NCBI GenBank assembly: GCA_963702195.1
Contig: OY969725.1
Coordinates: 1,612,001 to 1,676,000 of the forward strand
Source of the DNA: AC-56 sp963702195
GTDB lineage: Bacteria; Actinomycetota; Thermoleophilia; Solirubrobacterales; 70-9
DNA: 64,000 nt
Direction: 5' to 3'
Shown here: positions 1 through 8,502 of the stretch, in pieces
How the letters are laid out: each line of letters starts with the position of its first letter
Position numbering within the stretch: position 1 is the first letter of the stretch
The notes under the pieces: generated by a model
Database searches by the model: none
What the model was told of the DNA's origin: nothing
What the model saw: the letters and a program-made list of their open reading frames with translations, nothing else
Position numbers and translations under genes: made by a program

Positions 1-302
1 TCGTGCGCGAAGTGATCGGGTCCGCGATTACTACTGAGCTCGAGGACCCCAGAATTGGATTCGCAACCGTGACCTCTGTGGACACCAGCCCCGACCTGCG
101 CTCAGCCAAGGTCTACGTGAGCGTGCTCGGCGATGAGACCGAGCGCGAGGCGACGCTTGCCGGGCTGCGCTCTTCACACGGCGTGCTGCAGTCGGCGATT
201 GCGAACGAGATGCGGATCAAGCGCACTCCGACGCTGACCTTCCACTACGACGAGACGCCGGAACGGGGCATGCGGATCACGAGGTTGCTCGAGGATGAGT
301 GA
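1..302 (+). CDS. rbfA: Ribosome-binding factor A, 5' end missing
   Basis: C-terminal part of RbfA, a cold-shock and 30S-maturation factor that binds 16S rRNA near helix 1. The reading frame is open from the window edge; the GTG at base 3 is probably internal, because family members have several more residues before the conserved block. Typical signatures are the DPRIG segment, the VTVT-like strand (FATVTSV) and the AKVYVSVLGD strand of the KH-like fold. The stop codon overlaps the ATG of the next gene by 8 nt, implying translational coupling. Its place ahead of nrnA, truB and ribF matches the common nusA-infB-rbfA gene order, so nusA and infB are expected just upstream, outside the window. 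Confidence 0.93.
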   Translation, partial: VREVIGSAITTELEDPRIGFATVTSVDTSPDLRSAKVYVSVLGDETEREATLAGLRSSHGVLQSAIANEMRIKRTPTLTFHYDETPERGMRITRLLEDE

Positions 303-1314
303 GGCTCCTGCCGCGGTGGCGCAGCGCTCGGACTCGACGCTCGCCGAAGTGGCCGAGGAGATCAGAGCCGCTGACCGCTTTCTGCTGACGACTCACGAGG
401 GGCCGGACGGAGACGCGCTCGGCTCGCTGCTGGCCACCCACAAGCTGCTCCAGCAGCTCGGGAAGGACTCCGTGATGTTCCTCGCCGCCAAGGAGTTCCC
501 GCTGCCGGTCGAGTACCGCTTCCTCCCGCTCGAGGAGGTCTTCCACGAGCCGCCCGTCGACCTCGTCGACCGTGTCGTCGTCTTCCTCGACTGCGGCAAC
601 ATCGACCGCATGCCGGTCGACTTCCTGCGCCGCGACGAGGCCAAGATCCTCAACATCGACCACCATCACGACAACACCCGCTTCGGCAGCCTCAACCTCG
701 TCGACACGCGGGCGTCGTGCACCGCCGAGATCCTCTATCGCCTGGCGAGGCTCCTTGGCGCCGAGATCACCCCCGACATCGCGACCGCCCTGTACGTGGC
801 GCTGGTCACCGACACCGGCAGGTTCATGTACGAGAACACCGGGCCGGACGCCCATCGCATGGCGGCCGAGCTGATCGAGGCTGGCGTCGAGGTCCACGAC
901 ATCTACCGGCGCCTGTACGAGCGCGTCCCGATCGAGAAGCTCCGCCTCGTCGCGCGGGCGGTCGAGCGCATCCAGCGCCTCGACGAGTGTCGCCTGGCCG
1001 TTACCTACGTCTCGGCGGAGGACTACCGCGAGACCGGTGCCAACGAATCGCTGACTGAGGGGATCATCGACCACGTGCGCGGGCTAGAGGGCGCCGAGGT
1101 GGCCGCGATGGTTCGTGACAAGACGGACGGCGGCGCTTCTGCGCGCAAGGTGAGCCTGCGGTCGGCCACGGGAACCGTGGACGTCTCCGCGATCGCCCAG
1201 CGCCACGGGGGTGGCGGCCACCCGCGCGCTGCGGGCTTCTCGACCGACCTGACGTACGACGAGCTCCTGCAGGTCCTCTGCAGCGAGGTGAAGGCGGAGC
1301 TGGGCGCGTCGTAG
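295..1314 (+). CDS. nrnA: DHH/DHHA1 phosphoesterase, NrnA-type nanoRNase / pAp phosphatase
   Basis: A 339-residue bifunctional oligoribonuclease that removes 2-5 nt RNAs and can dephosphorylate 3'-phosphoadenosine 5'-phosphate. The DHH domain shows the metal-binding GPDGDALGS motif near the N-terminus, the DCGN segment, and the diagnostic DHHHDN motif about residue 120. The C-terminal DHHA1 domain carries GGGGHPRAAGF. Length matches the family. The ATG overlaps rbfA by 8 nt, and truB follows within 10 nt, so this is an operon gene. It supplies the last step of RNA decay initiated by pnp, rnj and rny in this window. Confidence 0.94.
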   Translation: MSEAPAAVAQRSDSTLAEVAEEIRAADRFLLTTHEGPDGDALGSLLATHKLLQQLGKDSVMFLAAKEFPLPVEYRFLPLEEVFHEPPVDLVDRVVVFLDCGNIDRMPVDFLRRDEAKILNIDHHHDNTRFGSLNLVDTRASCTAEILYRLARLLGAEITPDIATALYVALVTDTGRFMYENTGPDAHRMAAELIEAGVEVHDIYRRLYERVPIEKLRLVARAVERIQRLDECRLAVTYVSAEDYRETGANESLTEGIIDHVRGLEGAEVAAMVRDKTDGGASARKVSLRSATGTVDVSAIAQRHGGGGHPRAAGFSTDLTYDELLQVLCSEVKAELGAS

Positions 1315-1324
1315 CGTCCGCGGT

Positions 1325-1972
1325 GTGACCGCCGACGCCCCGGAACCCGGCGTCCTGCTGGTCGACAAGCAGGCGGGCATCACCTCCCACGACGTCGTTG
1401 CCCGGGTTCGCCGCGAGCGCGGCCAAAAGACCGGGCACGCCGGGACGCTGGACCCCTTCGCGACCGGCCTGCTCGTGGTGCTCCTGGGACGGGAGGCGAC
1501 TCGCTGTCAGGCGCAGTTCATGGCCCTGCGCAAGGTCTACCGCGCAGTCGCCCGGTTCGGCGCTGTTTCCAGCACCGGGGACCCCGATGGCGAGATCACG
1601 GAGACCGGGGTCGTTCCTGGAGGCGATCTCGAGCTGCCGACGGGGGAGATCAGGCAGCGGCCGCCGGCGTATTCCGCCGTCAAGGTGCGCGGGGTCCGTG
1701 CGTACAAGCGGGCAAGGCGCGGGGAGGAGGTCTCAACGCCGTTGCGCCAGGTCAGCGTGCACCGATTCGAGCAGCTGTGGCGCGAGGGCGACCGGGCGGA
1801 GTTCGAGATCGAGTGCTCGTCCGGGACCTACGTGCGCAGCCTCATCGCCGATCTTGGCGACGCCTACTGCGAGAGCCTCCGGCGCACCGCGATCGGCCCG
1901 TTCACCGTCGATGAGGCCGAAATGCTCCTTTCGCTGCCCCATGCCTTGAAGCGGATCGATCGCGGCGCGTGA
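1325..1972 (+). CDS. truB: tRNA pseudouridine-55 synthase TruB, short form
   Basis: Isomerises U55 to pseudouridine in the T-loop of tRNAs. It starts at a GTG 10 nt after nrnA. The catalytic motif GHAGTLDPFATG contains the nucleophilic Asp (about residue 43). The RPPAYSAVKVRG and SSGTYVRSL motifs are also clear. At 215 residues it is shorter than typical actinobacterial TruB (about 290-310). It lacks the C-terminal PUA-like domain and has a compressed segment before RPPAYSAVK. All visible catalytic motifs are kept, so it is probably active. Confidence 0.93.
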   Translation: MTADAPEPGVLLVDKQAGITSHDVVARVRRERGQKTGHAGTLDPFATGLLVVLLGREATRCQAQFMALRKVYRAVARFGAVSSTGDPDGEITETGVVPGGDLELPTGEIRQRPPAYSAVKVRGVRAYKRARRGEEVSTPLRQVSVHRFEQLWREGDRAEFEIECSSGTYVRSLIADLGDAYCESLRRTAIGPFTVDEAEMLLSLPHALKRIDRGA

Positions 1973-1988
1973 AAGGCTTTCCGACGTC

Positions 1989-2891
1989 ATGAGCATCAAG
2001 GTCACCTCGCTACCGGACGCCGAGCGCCGCCCGCGCCACGTCGCCATCGGGACCTTCGACGGCGTCCACGTCGGCCACCGCCAGGTGATCGGCCGAGCGG
2101 ACACGGTGTTGACCTTCGAGCCTCACCCGCTGAGCGTCATCCACCCCGATGCGACGCCCAAGCTGATCATGCCGTTCGACATCAAGCGCGACGTGATCGA
2201 AGGCCTGCGGGTGCAGGAGCTCGTGGTGATCCCCTTCGACCGCGAGTTCTCGACCATCCCCGCGGAGGAGTTCTGCAGCCGGATCCTGGTCGAGACGCTC
2301 GGAGCGGAGAAGGTGTCGGTCGGGGAGAACTTCCGCTTCGGCGCCAAGGCGAAGGGCGACCCCGAGATGCTCGCGTCGCGACCCGAGTTCTCCGAGCGAG
2401 TCGTGCCCCTGGTCGAGCTCGACGGAGAGATCGTCTCGTCGAGCCGGATCCGCTCGCTGATCGCCGCGGGCGAGATCGATGTCGCCAACCGGTGTCTCGC
2501 GGCGCCGTTCCTGCTCGAGGGGCCCGTGGTGAGGGGCGACGGGAGGGGGAGGACGCTGGGCTTCCCGACCGCGAATCTCGTGCCCCAGGACGACCTCGTG
2601 ATACCCGGACACGGCGTGTACGCGGCGTTCGCGAACGGGCACCCCGCCGCCGTGAACGTGGGGATCAGACCGACGTTCGACACGGGGCGGGGCCTGCTGA
2701 TCGAGGCCTACCTGATCGACTTCGATGGCGACCTTTACGGCAAGACGCTGCGCATCGCGGTCATCGCCAGACTGCGCGGCGAGCGGCGGTTTCCAAGCGT
2801 CGAGGACCTGATCGCACAGATGCATCGGGACGTGGATGAGGCCAGAGAGCTCTGTGCTAGCTTCACTCCTCCTCAAGGGACACCACCCTGA
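1989..2891 (+). CDS. ribF: Bifunctional riboflavin kinase / FAD synthetase
   Basis: Converts riboflavin to FMN and FMN to FAD. The N-terminal adenylyltransferase domain opens with IGTFDGVHVGH, the nucleotidyl-transferase HxGH-like motif. SSSRIRSLIAAGEI marks its end. The C-terminal kinase domain (from about residue 175) has the GRTLGFPTANL motif and the IEAYLIDFDGDLYG segment. At 300 residues it is slightly short, because the loop after GHRQVI is trimmed. The start ATG is 16 nt after truB. The stop TGA shares one base with the rpsO ATG, indicating coupling. Confidence 0.95.
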   Translation: MSIKVTSLPDAERRPRHVAIGTFDGVHVGHRQVIGRADTVLTFEPHPLSVIHPDATPKLIMPFDIKRDVIEGLRVQELVVIPFDREFSTIPAEEFCSRILVETLGAEKVSVGENFRFGAKAKGDPEMLASRPEFSERVVPLVELDGEIVSSSRIRSLIAAGEIDVANRCLAAPFLLEGPVVRGDGRGRTLGFPTANLVPQDDLVIPGHGVYAAFANGHPAAVNVGIRPTFDTGRGLLIEAYLIDFDGDLYGKTLRIAVIARLRGERRFPSVEDLIAQMHRDVDEARELCASFTPPQGTPP

Positions 2892-3160
2892 TGCCGCTCA
2901 CCAAGGAAAAGAAGCAGGAGCTGATCGGCCAGTACGGCCGCGAGGACGGCGACACCGGCTCGGCCGAGGTCCAGATCGCCCTGCTCACCGAGCGCATCAA
3001 CCACCTGACCGAGCACCTTCGCTCGCACAGCAAGGACCACCACTCGCGCCGCGGGCTGCTGATGATGGTCGGCAAGCGCCGGCGGCTCCTCAGGTACCTG
3101 GAGCGGGCCGACCTCGACCGGTATCGCAAGGTCGTCTCGGATCTCGGTCTTCGACGTTGA
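2891..3160 (+). CDS. rpsO: 30S ribosomal protein S15
   Basis: An 89-residue primary 16S rRNA-binding protein of the central domain of the small subunit, also part of the intersubunit bridge. It shows the family's signatures: GSAEVQIALLTERINHLTEHL, the HSKDHHSRRGL loop and the VGKRRRLLRYL helix. Length is exactly typical. Its ATG overlaps the ribF stop by one base. In many bacteria S15 represses its own mRNA and lies next to pnp; here two redox genes are inserted between rpsO and pnp. Confidence 0.98.
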   Translation: MPLTKEKKQELIGQYGREDGDTGSAEVQIALLTERINHLTEHLRSHSKDHHSRRGLLMMVGKRRRLLRYLERADLDRYRKVVSDLGLRR

Positions 3161-3621
3161 TTTCGGTCGGCGAGAAGGCCCCCGACTTCTCGCTGCCGAA
3201 TCACAAGGGCGAGCAGGTGTCGCTCTCGGACTTTCGCGGGCGACAGGTGATGCTCGCGTTCTACCCGAGCGACTTCAGCCCCGTCTGCTCCGATCAGCTC
3301 TCGATCTACCAGGAGGTCAAGCCGAGCCTCGACGAGGCCGGCCTCGAGGTGGTGGGGATCAGCATCGACCACTCCTGGGCGCACCGGGCCTTTCGCAAGC
3401 AACTGAACCTGGCCTTCACCCTGCTCGCCGACTTCCACCCGAAGGGGGAGGTCGCCGAGCGCTACGGCGCCTACCTGCCCGAGTACGGGACCACGAACAG
3501 GTCGCTCGTGCTGGTCGACTCCGAGGGCGTCGTCAGCTGGGTCTACGAGACGCCCACGCCGCTCGAGATCCCTGGCGCCAACCTCCTCTTCGACGCCCTC
3601 GAGGCCGCTGAGACGGCCTGA
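3157..3621 (+). CDS. Thioredoxin-dependent peroxiredoxin (AhpC/TSA, Bcp/AhpE-like)
   Basis: A 154-residue peroxiredoxin reducing hydrogen peroxide and organic hydroperoxides. The TTG start at 3157 overlaps the rpsO stop and gives the normal N-terminus ISVGEKAPDFSLP. The peroxidatic cysteine lies in the motif SDFSPVCSDQ (about residue 47), with the supporting Pro and Ser. No second conserved cysteine is evident, so it is probably a 1-Cys type or uses an external thiol. A second member of the family lies at 48429-48899. A much longer open frame from 2836 exists, but its upstream part runs antiphase through rpsO and is not coding. Confidence 0.88.
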   Translation: MISVGEKAPDFSLPNHKGEQVSLSDFRGRQVMLAFYPSDFSPVCSDQLSIYQEVKPSLDEAGLEVVGISIDHSWAHRAFRKQLNLAFTLLADFHPKGEVAERYGAYLPEYGTTNRSLVLVDSEGVVSWVYETPTPLEIPGANLLFDALEAAETA

Positions 3622-3664
3622 TCTCACCAGTGCCGGCGTCCCCCCGGTCGGGCCGGACGACCAT

Positions 3665-4108
3665 GTGCGCGGGACCGGGCCCGAGCTGGTTCTCTACCTG
3701 GACCTTGCGTGCCCGCACTGCGCCGCGGTTTGGGCGCATCTGGAGGGCCGGTCGCTGCGTGTGGTGTTTCGGCACTTTCCGGTGGCCAGCAAGCATCCCC
3801 GCGCGCCCGCCCTCCACGCCGCCGCCGAGGCCGCGGCGCTGCAGGGGTCCGAGGAGGCCTTCTGGGCGCTTGTCGACTCGGTCTACCGCGATCAGGGGAG
3901 GTTGGACGATCCGCACCTGTGGGAGCGCGCTGAGGCGCTCGGCCTGGACATCGAGCGATTCGACCGCGACCGTCGCTCCACCGCCCTCGCGGATCGGGTG
4001 CGCGGCGACTTCGAGGGCGGAATACGCGCCGGCGTGGCCGGCACACCGGCCGGATTCCTGCGGGGCAAGCCGGTCGCCGGTGATCTGGCTTCAGAGCTTG
4101 CCTTGTAA
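3665..4108 (+). CDS. DsbA-family / thioredoxin-fold protein
   Basis: A thioredoxin-fold protein with a CPHC active site in LYLDLACPHCAAVW and the cis-proline loop AGTPAGF near the C-terminus, as in DsbA and in the thioredoxin domain fused to some NhaA antiporters. The listed GTG gives 147 residues. However, the same frame upstream encodes a family-like stretch ending in VGPDDHVRG (from about 3623), so the true N-terminus is probably longer. No ATG, GTG or TTG is available there; only a CTG at 3608 lies close by. No signal peptide is visible, suggesting a cytoplasmic thiol-disulfide role beside the peroxiredoxin. Confidence 0.72.
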   Translation: MRGTGPELVLYLDLACPHCAAVWAHLEGRSLRVVFRHFPVASKHPRAPALHAAAEAAALQGSEEAFWALVDSVYRDQGRLDDPHLWERAEALGLDIERFDRDRRSTALADRVRGDFEGGIRAGVAGTPAGFLRGKPVAGDLASELAL

Positions 4109-4147
4109 GATCGCCTCGTAACGAGAACGAGAAGTTCTGAGCTAATG

Positions 4148-4166
4148 GGCCGCCATCCGGGCGGTC
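4148..4166 (+). promoter_or_regulatory. Hairpin in the pnp leader
   Basis: GGCCGCC (4148-4154) can pair with GGCGGTC (4160-4166) around a 5-nt loop: seven pairs including one G-T. It ends 15 nt before the pnp start codon, next to the purine-rich ribosome site GAAGGGAAG. Leader hairpins at pnp are processed for autoregulation in enterobacteria; a similar role here is only an inference. Confidence 0.4.
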
Positions 4167-4181
4167 GAAGGGAAGAAATAC

Positions 4182-6434
4182 ATGAGCATGTTTGACGTGA
4201 GCCGCGTCTCGGTGGAGGTAGGCGGCGAGGAGATCTCCTTCGAGACGGGCAAGCTGGCCCGCCAGGCGGGCGGGGCAGTTGTCGCACGCTCCGGCGACAC
4301 GATGGTGCTCGGCACCGCGACCGTGGGAAACCTGCGCGACGTGGACTTTCTGCCGCTGACCGTCGACGTCGAGGAGCGGCACTACGCAGCCGGGAAGATC
4401 CCCGGATCCTTCTTCAGGCGCGAGGGCAGGTCGGGCGAGAAAGCCACGCTGACCGCGCGGATGATCGACCGGCCCCTGCGGCCGCTGTTCCCCAAGGGAT
4501 GGCACCACGAGACCCAGATCGTCTGCCAGCCGCTGTCGGTCGAGTTCGATCACCCCTACGACATCCTTGCGATGAACGCCGCTGCGGCGGCGGTGGCGAT
4601 CTCCCCGATTCCCGTGGACACCCACGTCGGGGCGGTGCGCATCGGAAAGCTCGACGGCGACTTCGTGGTCAACCCCTCCGAGGAGACCTATGAGGAGCTC
4701 GAGATGGACCTGATCGTCTCCGGCTCCAGTGAGGCGATCCTCATGGTGGAGTGCGGATCCGAGGGCGTCAGCGAGGCTGAGGTCCTGGATGCGCTCGACA
4801 TCGCGCACGAGGAGATCAAGAAGATCTGCGCCACGCTCGAGGAGCTTCGCTCTGCGGCCGGCAAGGAGAAGGCCGAGGTCGAGGAACCGAAGGTGGATCC
4901 GAAGCTGCTGGAGGAGATCAAGGCCTCCCACGGCGCAAAGCTCGACGAGGCGACGCAGATTCCCGAGAAGCTCGCGCGCCAGGACGCCGCCAAGGCGGTC
5001 GAGGAAGAGGTTCTGGAGCAGTACGCCGGCGCGGGTGGTGACGGCGAGGTCGATGCCGAGCGGCGGGCCGAGGTGTCCCGCGCGTTCGATTCCCTCGAGA
5101 AGGACATCATCCGGCGACGGATCGCGGTCGACAAGAAGCGGCCCGACGGACGTGCCCAGGACGAGATCCGGCCGATCGAGTGCGAGGTGGACGTCGCTCC
5201 GCGGGTCCACGGGTCGGCCCTGTTCACGCGCGGCGAGACGCAGATTCTCTCCAGCGTGGCGCTCGGCACGACCCGCATGGACATGAGGGTCGACAACCTC
5301 GGCCTGGTGGAGTCGAAGACCTTCTGGCACCACTACAACTTCCCGCCGTTCTCGGTGGGTGAGGCGGGATTCATGCGCGGCCCGAAGCGCCGCGACATCG
5401 GCCACGGAGCGCTCGCCGAGCGCGCCCTCGTCGCCACGATCCCGAGCCAGGAGGACTTTCCGTACGTGATCCGGGCGGTCTCCGACACGCTCGAGTCGAA
5501 CGGGTCCTCGTCGATGGGCTCCGTCTGCGCCTCGTCCATGGCTCTGATGGCGGCCGGCGTGCCGGTTTCCGCCCCCGTCGCCGGCGTGGCGATGGGCCTG
5601 ATCAAGGAGGGCGACGACCACGTCGTGCTCACCGACATCGCCGGCGTCGAGGATCACCTCGGCGACATGGACTTCAAGGTCGCCGGCACGGAGGAGGGGA
5701 TCACCGCACTGCAGATGGACATCAAGATCTCCGGCGTCACCTTCGACATCCTGCGCGACGCGCTCGAGCAGGCGCGCCAGGGCAGGCTCTTCATCCTCGG
5801 CAAGATGAGGGAAGCCATCCCCGGCCCGCGCGAGCAGCTCTCGGAGTTCGCTCCCCGCATCGAGCAGGTCAAGATCGACACCGACAAGATCGGAGCGGTC
5901 ATCGGCAAGGGCGGCGAGACGATCCGCGGGCTGTCGGAGGAGTTCGAGGCCGACATCAACGTGGAGGACGACGGCACCATTCAGGTGTACGCGCCGAGCG
6001 GCGCCCTGGTCGACGCCGCGATCGCCGCCATCGAGGCGATGACCAAGGAGGCCGAGGTCGGCGACAAGTTCAAGGGCAAGGTCGTGAAGACGACCGCCTT
6101 CGGCGCGTTCATCGAGCTCACGAAGGGCACTGACGGCCTGCTCCACATCTCCAACGTCAAGCCCGGCGAGCGGGTCGAGTCGGTGGACGACGTGCTGAGC
6201 CAGGGCGAGGAGCTCGACGTGACGGTGGTCGAGGTCGACCGCGAGCGCGGCCGCATCGGCCTGCGCCTCTCTGACGACCCCGCCGTGGAGGGCAAGTCCC
6301 CCGCGGAGCTCGCGAACGTCGGCTCCGGCGATCGCGGCCCGCGCGGTGGAGGCCGCGACGGCGGCGGTCGTCGTGAGCGGCTGGACGGCGGCCGCGACCG
6401 CGGTCGCAGCGGCAGCGGACGCGGGCGCCATTGA
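4182..6434 (+). CDS. pnp: Polyribonucleotide nucleotidyltransferase (PNPase)
   Basis: A phosphorolytic 3'-5' exoribonuclease that can also add tails; a trimeric ring in the cytoplasm. 750 residues. Two RNase PH domains flank an all-helical linker (about residues 210-310). A KH domain (IGAVIGKGGETIRGLSEE, about 568-590) and an S1 domain (GKVVKTTAFGAFIELTKGTDGLLHIS) follow. The protein ends in a low-complexity Gly/Arg-rich tail of about 35 residues, as in several actinobacteria. It has a good ribosome site (GAAGGGAAG, then 9 nt, then ATG). The M16 peptidase start overlaps its stop. The long open frame on the opposite strand is a codon-bias shadow. Confidence 0.97.
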   Translation: MSMFDVSRVSVEVGGEEISFETGKLARQAGGAVVARSGDTMVLGTATVGNLRDVDFLPLTVDVEERHYAAGKIPGSFFRREGRSGEKATLTARMIDRPLRPLFPKGWHHETQIVCQPLSVEFDHPYDILAMNAAAAAVAISPIPVDTHVGAVRIGKLDGDFVVNPSEETYEELEMDLIVSGSSEAILMVECGSEGVSEAEVLDALDIAHEEIKKICATLEELRSAAGKEKAEVEEPKVDPKLLEEIKASHGAKLDEATQIPEKLARQDAAKAVEEEVLEQYAGAGGDGEVDAERRAEVSRAFDSLEKDIIRRRIAVDKKRPDGRAQDEIRPIECEVDVAPRVHGSALFTRGETQILSSVALGTTRMDMRVDNLGLVESKTFWHHYNFPPFSVGEAGFMRGPKRRDIGHGALAERALVATIPSQEDFPYVIRAVSDTLESNGSSSMGSVCASSMALMAAGVPVSAPVAGVAMGLIKEGDDHVVLTDIAGVEDHLGDMDFKVAGTEEGITALQMDIKISGVTFDILRDALEQARQGRLFILGKMREAIPGPREQLSEFAPRIEQVKIDTDKIGAVIGKGGETIRGLSEEFEADINVEDDGTIQVYAPSGALVDAAIAAIEAMTKEAEVGDKFKGKVVKTTAFGAFIELTKGTDGLLHISNVKPGERVESVDDVLSQGEELDVTVVEVDRERGRIGLRLSDDPAVEGKSPAELANVGSGDRGPRGGGRDGGGRRERLDGGRDRGRSGSGRGRH

Positions 6435-7762
6435 GTGACGTACCGGCCAGCGCCGGCGCCCCGGGTGAGCTGCCCGAGGGCGTCCGCCTGACCGATCCCG
6501 CGGACGGCATCCGCGTCGTCACCGAGGAGGTGCCCGGGGTCCGCTCCGTGGCCCTCGGCATGTGGGTGCGCACCGGCTCCCGCGACGAGGCGCCGAAGGA
6601 GGCGGGCGTCTCGCACTTCCTCGAGCACCTTCTGTTCAAGGGCACCGAGCGCCACTCGGCGATCGAGATCTCCGAGCTCTTCGACGGGATGGGCGCGGCC
6701 ACCAACGCCGCGACGAGCAAGGAGTCGACGCACCTGCACGCGCGGCTCCTGGACGAGCACACCGACGAGGCGTTCCAGCTCCTCGCCGAGATGCTGATCG
6801 CGCCCTCGATGCCGGTCGAGGAGGTCGACTCCGAGCGCGAGGTCGTGCTCGAGGAGATCGCGATGTACGAGGACGAGCCTCAGGACCGCGTTCACGACGT
6901 GCTCGCGCGCGCTGTCCACGGCGACCATCCGCTGGGCCGCCGGGTGCTGGGCGACGCCGACGTGATCGGCTCGATCCCGGTGCCCGAGATTGCCCGGTAC
7001 CACCACGACCGCTATACGAACCCGAACATCGTGGTGGCGGGGGCGGGTCATCTCGACCACGACGCGATCGTCGAGCTCACCCAGGCGCATCTGGTCGCGC
7101 CGAGCGGGGAGCGGAACGGCTCCGTGGCGAACGGCCAGCCGAACGGCGACGCGCCGCGGTTCATGTTCCAGGCGAAGGACACCGAGCAGTACCACATCTG
7201 CTTCGGCGGTCCGGGGATCGCCCGCGCGGACGAGCGCAGGTACGCGCTGGCCGTTCTCGACGCCATCTTCGGAGGCTCGACGTCGTCGCGGCTGTTCCGC
7301 GAGGTCCGCGAGAAGCGCGGCCTCGCGTACGCGGTCGGCTCCTACACCGAGCAGTACACGGAGACCGGCATGGTCGCCATGTACCTCGGAACGCGGGCCG
7401 ACAACGTCCAGGAGGCATGCGCGATCATCGGCCGCGAGCTGGGCGGCCTTCGCGACGCCGGGATCACCGCCGAGGAGCTCGAGCGCGCGAAGGAGCACGT
7501 GAAGGGGCGCCTGGTGCTGAACCTCGAGGCGACCGCCACGAGGATGTCCCGCATCGCGCGCTCGATCCTCTTCGACGTCCCGCTGCTCTCGCTCGACGAG
7601 ATGCTCGAGCGCGTCGAGGGGGTCAGCGAGGACGACGTCACCGCGCTGGTGACGGAGCTGTATGACCCGGAGCGCCTCTCGGCGGCCTGCATCGGCCCCC
7701 AGGAGGAGCTCTTCAGGGAGGCGACGGCCTCGGTCAGCGAGGCGTTGGCCGCACCGGCGTGA
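6431..7762 (+). CDS. M16-family zinc metallopeptidase (processing-peptidase-like)
   Basis: A 443-residue inverzincin protease. The inverted zinc motif HFLEH is at residues 62-66 (H62, E65, H66). The distal acidic ligand is in the segment REVVLEEIAMYEDEPQD about 75 residues later. The second half is the inactive paired M16C domain, with the typical substrate motif REKRGLAYAVGSY. The TTG start overlaps the pnp stop by 4 nt. pnp-M16-dapB order is widely conserved in actinobacteria and firmicutes, and the overlap with dapB suggests one transcript. The physiological substrate is unknown. No signal peptide is visible. Confidence 0.92.
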   Translation: MSDVPASAGAPGELPEGVRLTDPADGIRVVTEEVPGVRSVALGMWVRTGSRDEAPKEAGVSHFLEHLLFKGTERHSAIEISELFDGMGAATNAATSKESTHLHARLLDEHTDEAFQLLAEMLIAPSMPVEEVDSEREVVLEEIAMYEDEPQDRVHDVLARAVHGDHPLGRRVLGDADVIGSIPVPEIARYHHDRYTNPNIVVAGAGHLDHDAIVELTQAHLVAPSGERNGSVANGQPNGDAPRFMFQAKDTEQYHICFGGPGIARADERRYALAVLDAIFGGSTSSRLFREVREKRGLAYAVGSYTEQYTETGMVAMYLGTRADNVQEACAIIGRELGGLRDAGITAEELERAKEHVKGRLVLNLEATATRMSRIARSILFDVPLLSLDEMLERVEGVSEDDVTALVTELYDPERLSAACIGPQEELFREATASVSEALAAPA

Positions 7763-8430
7763 TTCGGGTCGGCGTCTCCGGCGCTGCGGGCCGCATGGGC
7801 CAGGCCGTCTGCGAGGCGGTCGAGGGCGCCAACGACATGGAGCTGGTGGGCAGGGCGGATCCATCGCTCGAGATGCCGCTGGGCGACGTGCTGGGGGACA
7901 GCGACGTGGTCGTGGACTTCACGACGCCGGACGCCGCGCCGGGAAACGTCCGCGAGTGTGTGGGCGCCGGGGTACACGCGGTGGTCGGGACCAGCGGCTT
8001 CGACCTGGACATCCTGCGGGGTGAGCTCGAGAGCGCGGACGGCGAGGCGCGGGTCTTCGTGGCTCCCAACTTCGCCATCGGCGCGGTTCTCATGATGCTG
8101 CTGGCGCGGGAGGCGGTCGCGCACATGCCCGAGTGCGAGATCGTCGAGCTTCACCGCGCGGGAAAGCTCGACGCCCCGTCCGGAACCGCGAAGCGCACAG
8201 CCGAGCTGATCCGCGAGGCCGGCGGGAACGTGCACGAACCGATCCACTCGGTACGGCTGCCCGGCATGGTCGCCCACCAGGAGGTGATCTTCGGCGGCGA
8301 GGGACAGACGCTCACGATCCGCCACGACTCGATCGACAGGCGCTCGTTCATGCCAGGCGTGCTCCTGGCCGTCCGGAGGGTCGGCGGCCTTTCGGACCGG
8401 TTCACGGTCGGGCTCGAGACGTTGCTGTAG
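7759..8430 (+). CDS. dapB: 4-hydroxy-tetrahydrodipicolinate reductase
   Basis: NAD(P)H-dependent reduction of the DapA product to tetrahydrodipicolinate. The Rossmann glycine motif VGVSGAAGRMG opens the protein. The C-terminal substrate domain has the ELHRAGKLDAPSGTA motif with catalytic His and Lys, then GEGQTLTIRHDSIDR. At 223 residues it is slightly shorter than usual (about 245). The GTG start overlaps the peptidase stop by 4 nt. dapA is 6.4 kb downstream, separated by accessory genes, so the usual dapB-dapA proximity has been interrupted. Confidence 0.95.
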   Translation: MIRVGVSGAAGRMGQAVCEAVEGANDMELVGRADPSLEMPLGDVLGDSDVVVDFTTPDAAPGNVRECVGAGVHAVVGTSGFDLDILRGELESADGEARVFVAPNFAIGAVLMMLLAREAVAHMPECEIVELHRAGKLDAPSGTAKRTAELIREAGGNVHEPIHSVRLPGMVAHQEVIFGGEGQTLTIRHDSIDRRSFMPGVLLAVRRVGGLSDRFTVGLETLL

Positions 8431-8502
8431 ACGACGAGCTTGCGCCGGAGGCCGCCGGTGGGCGAGACTACGCGGCGCGTGGCAGGCGGCGGCGAACAAT
8501 CC

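Noticed and set aside
3624..6431. 935-codon open frame antisense to pnp
   Set aside because: Lies wholly opposite a confident gene in the frame where high GC third positions remove stops. The protein is Arg/Asp/Leu repetitive with no domain; it is a codon-bias shadow.
5981..7864. 627-codon antisense frame over pnp and the M16 peptidase
   Set aside because: Crosses two confident sense genes and has no recognisable protein features.
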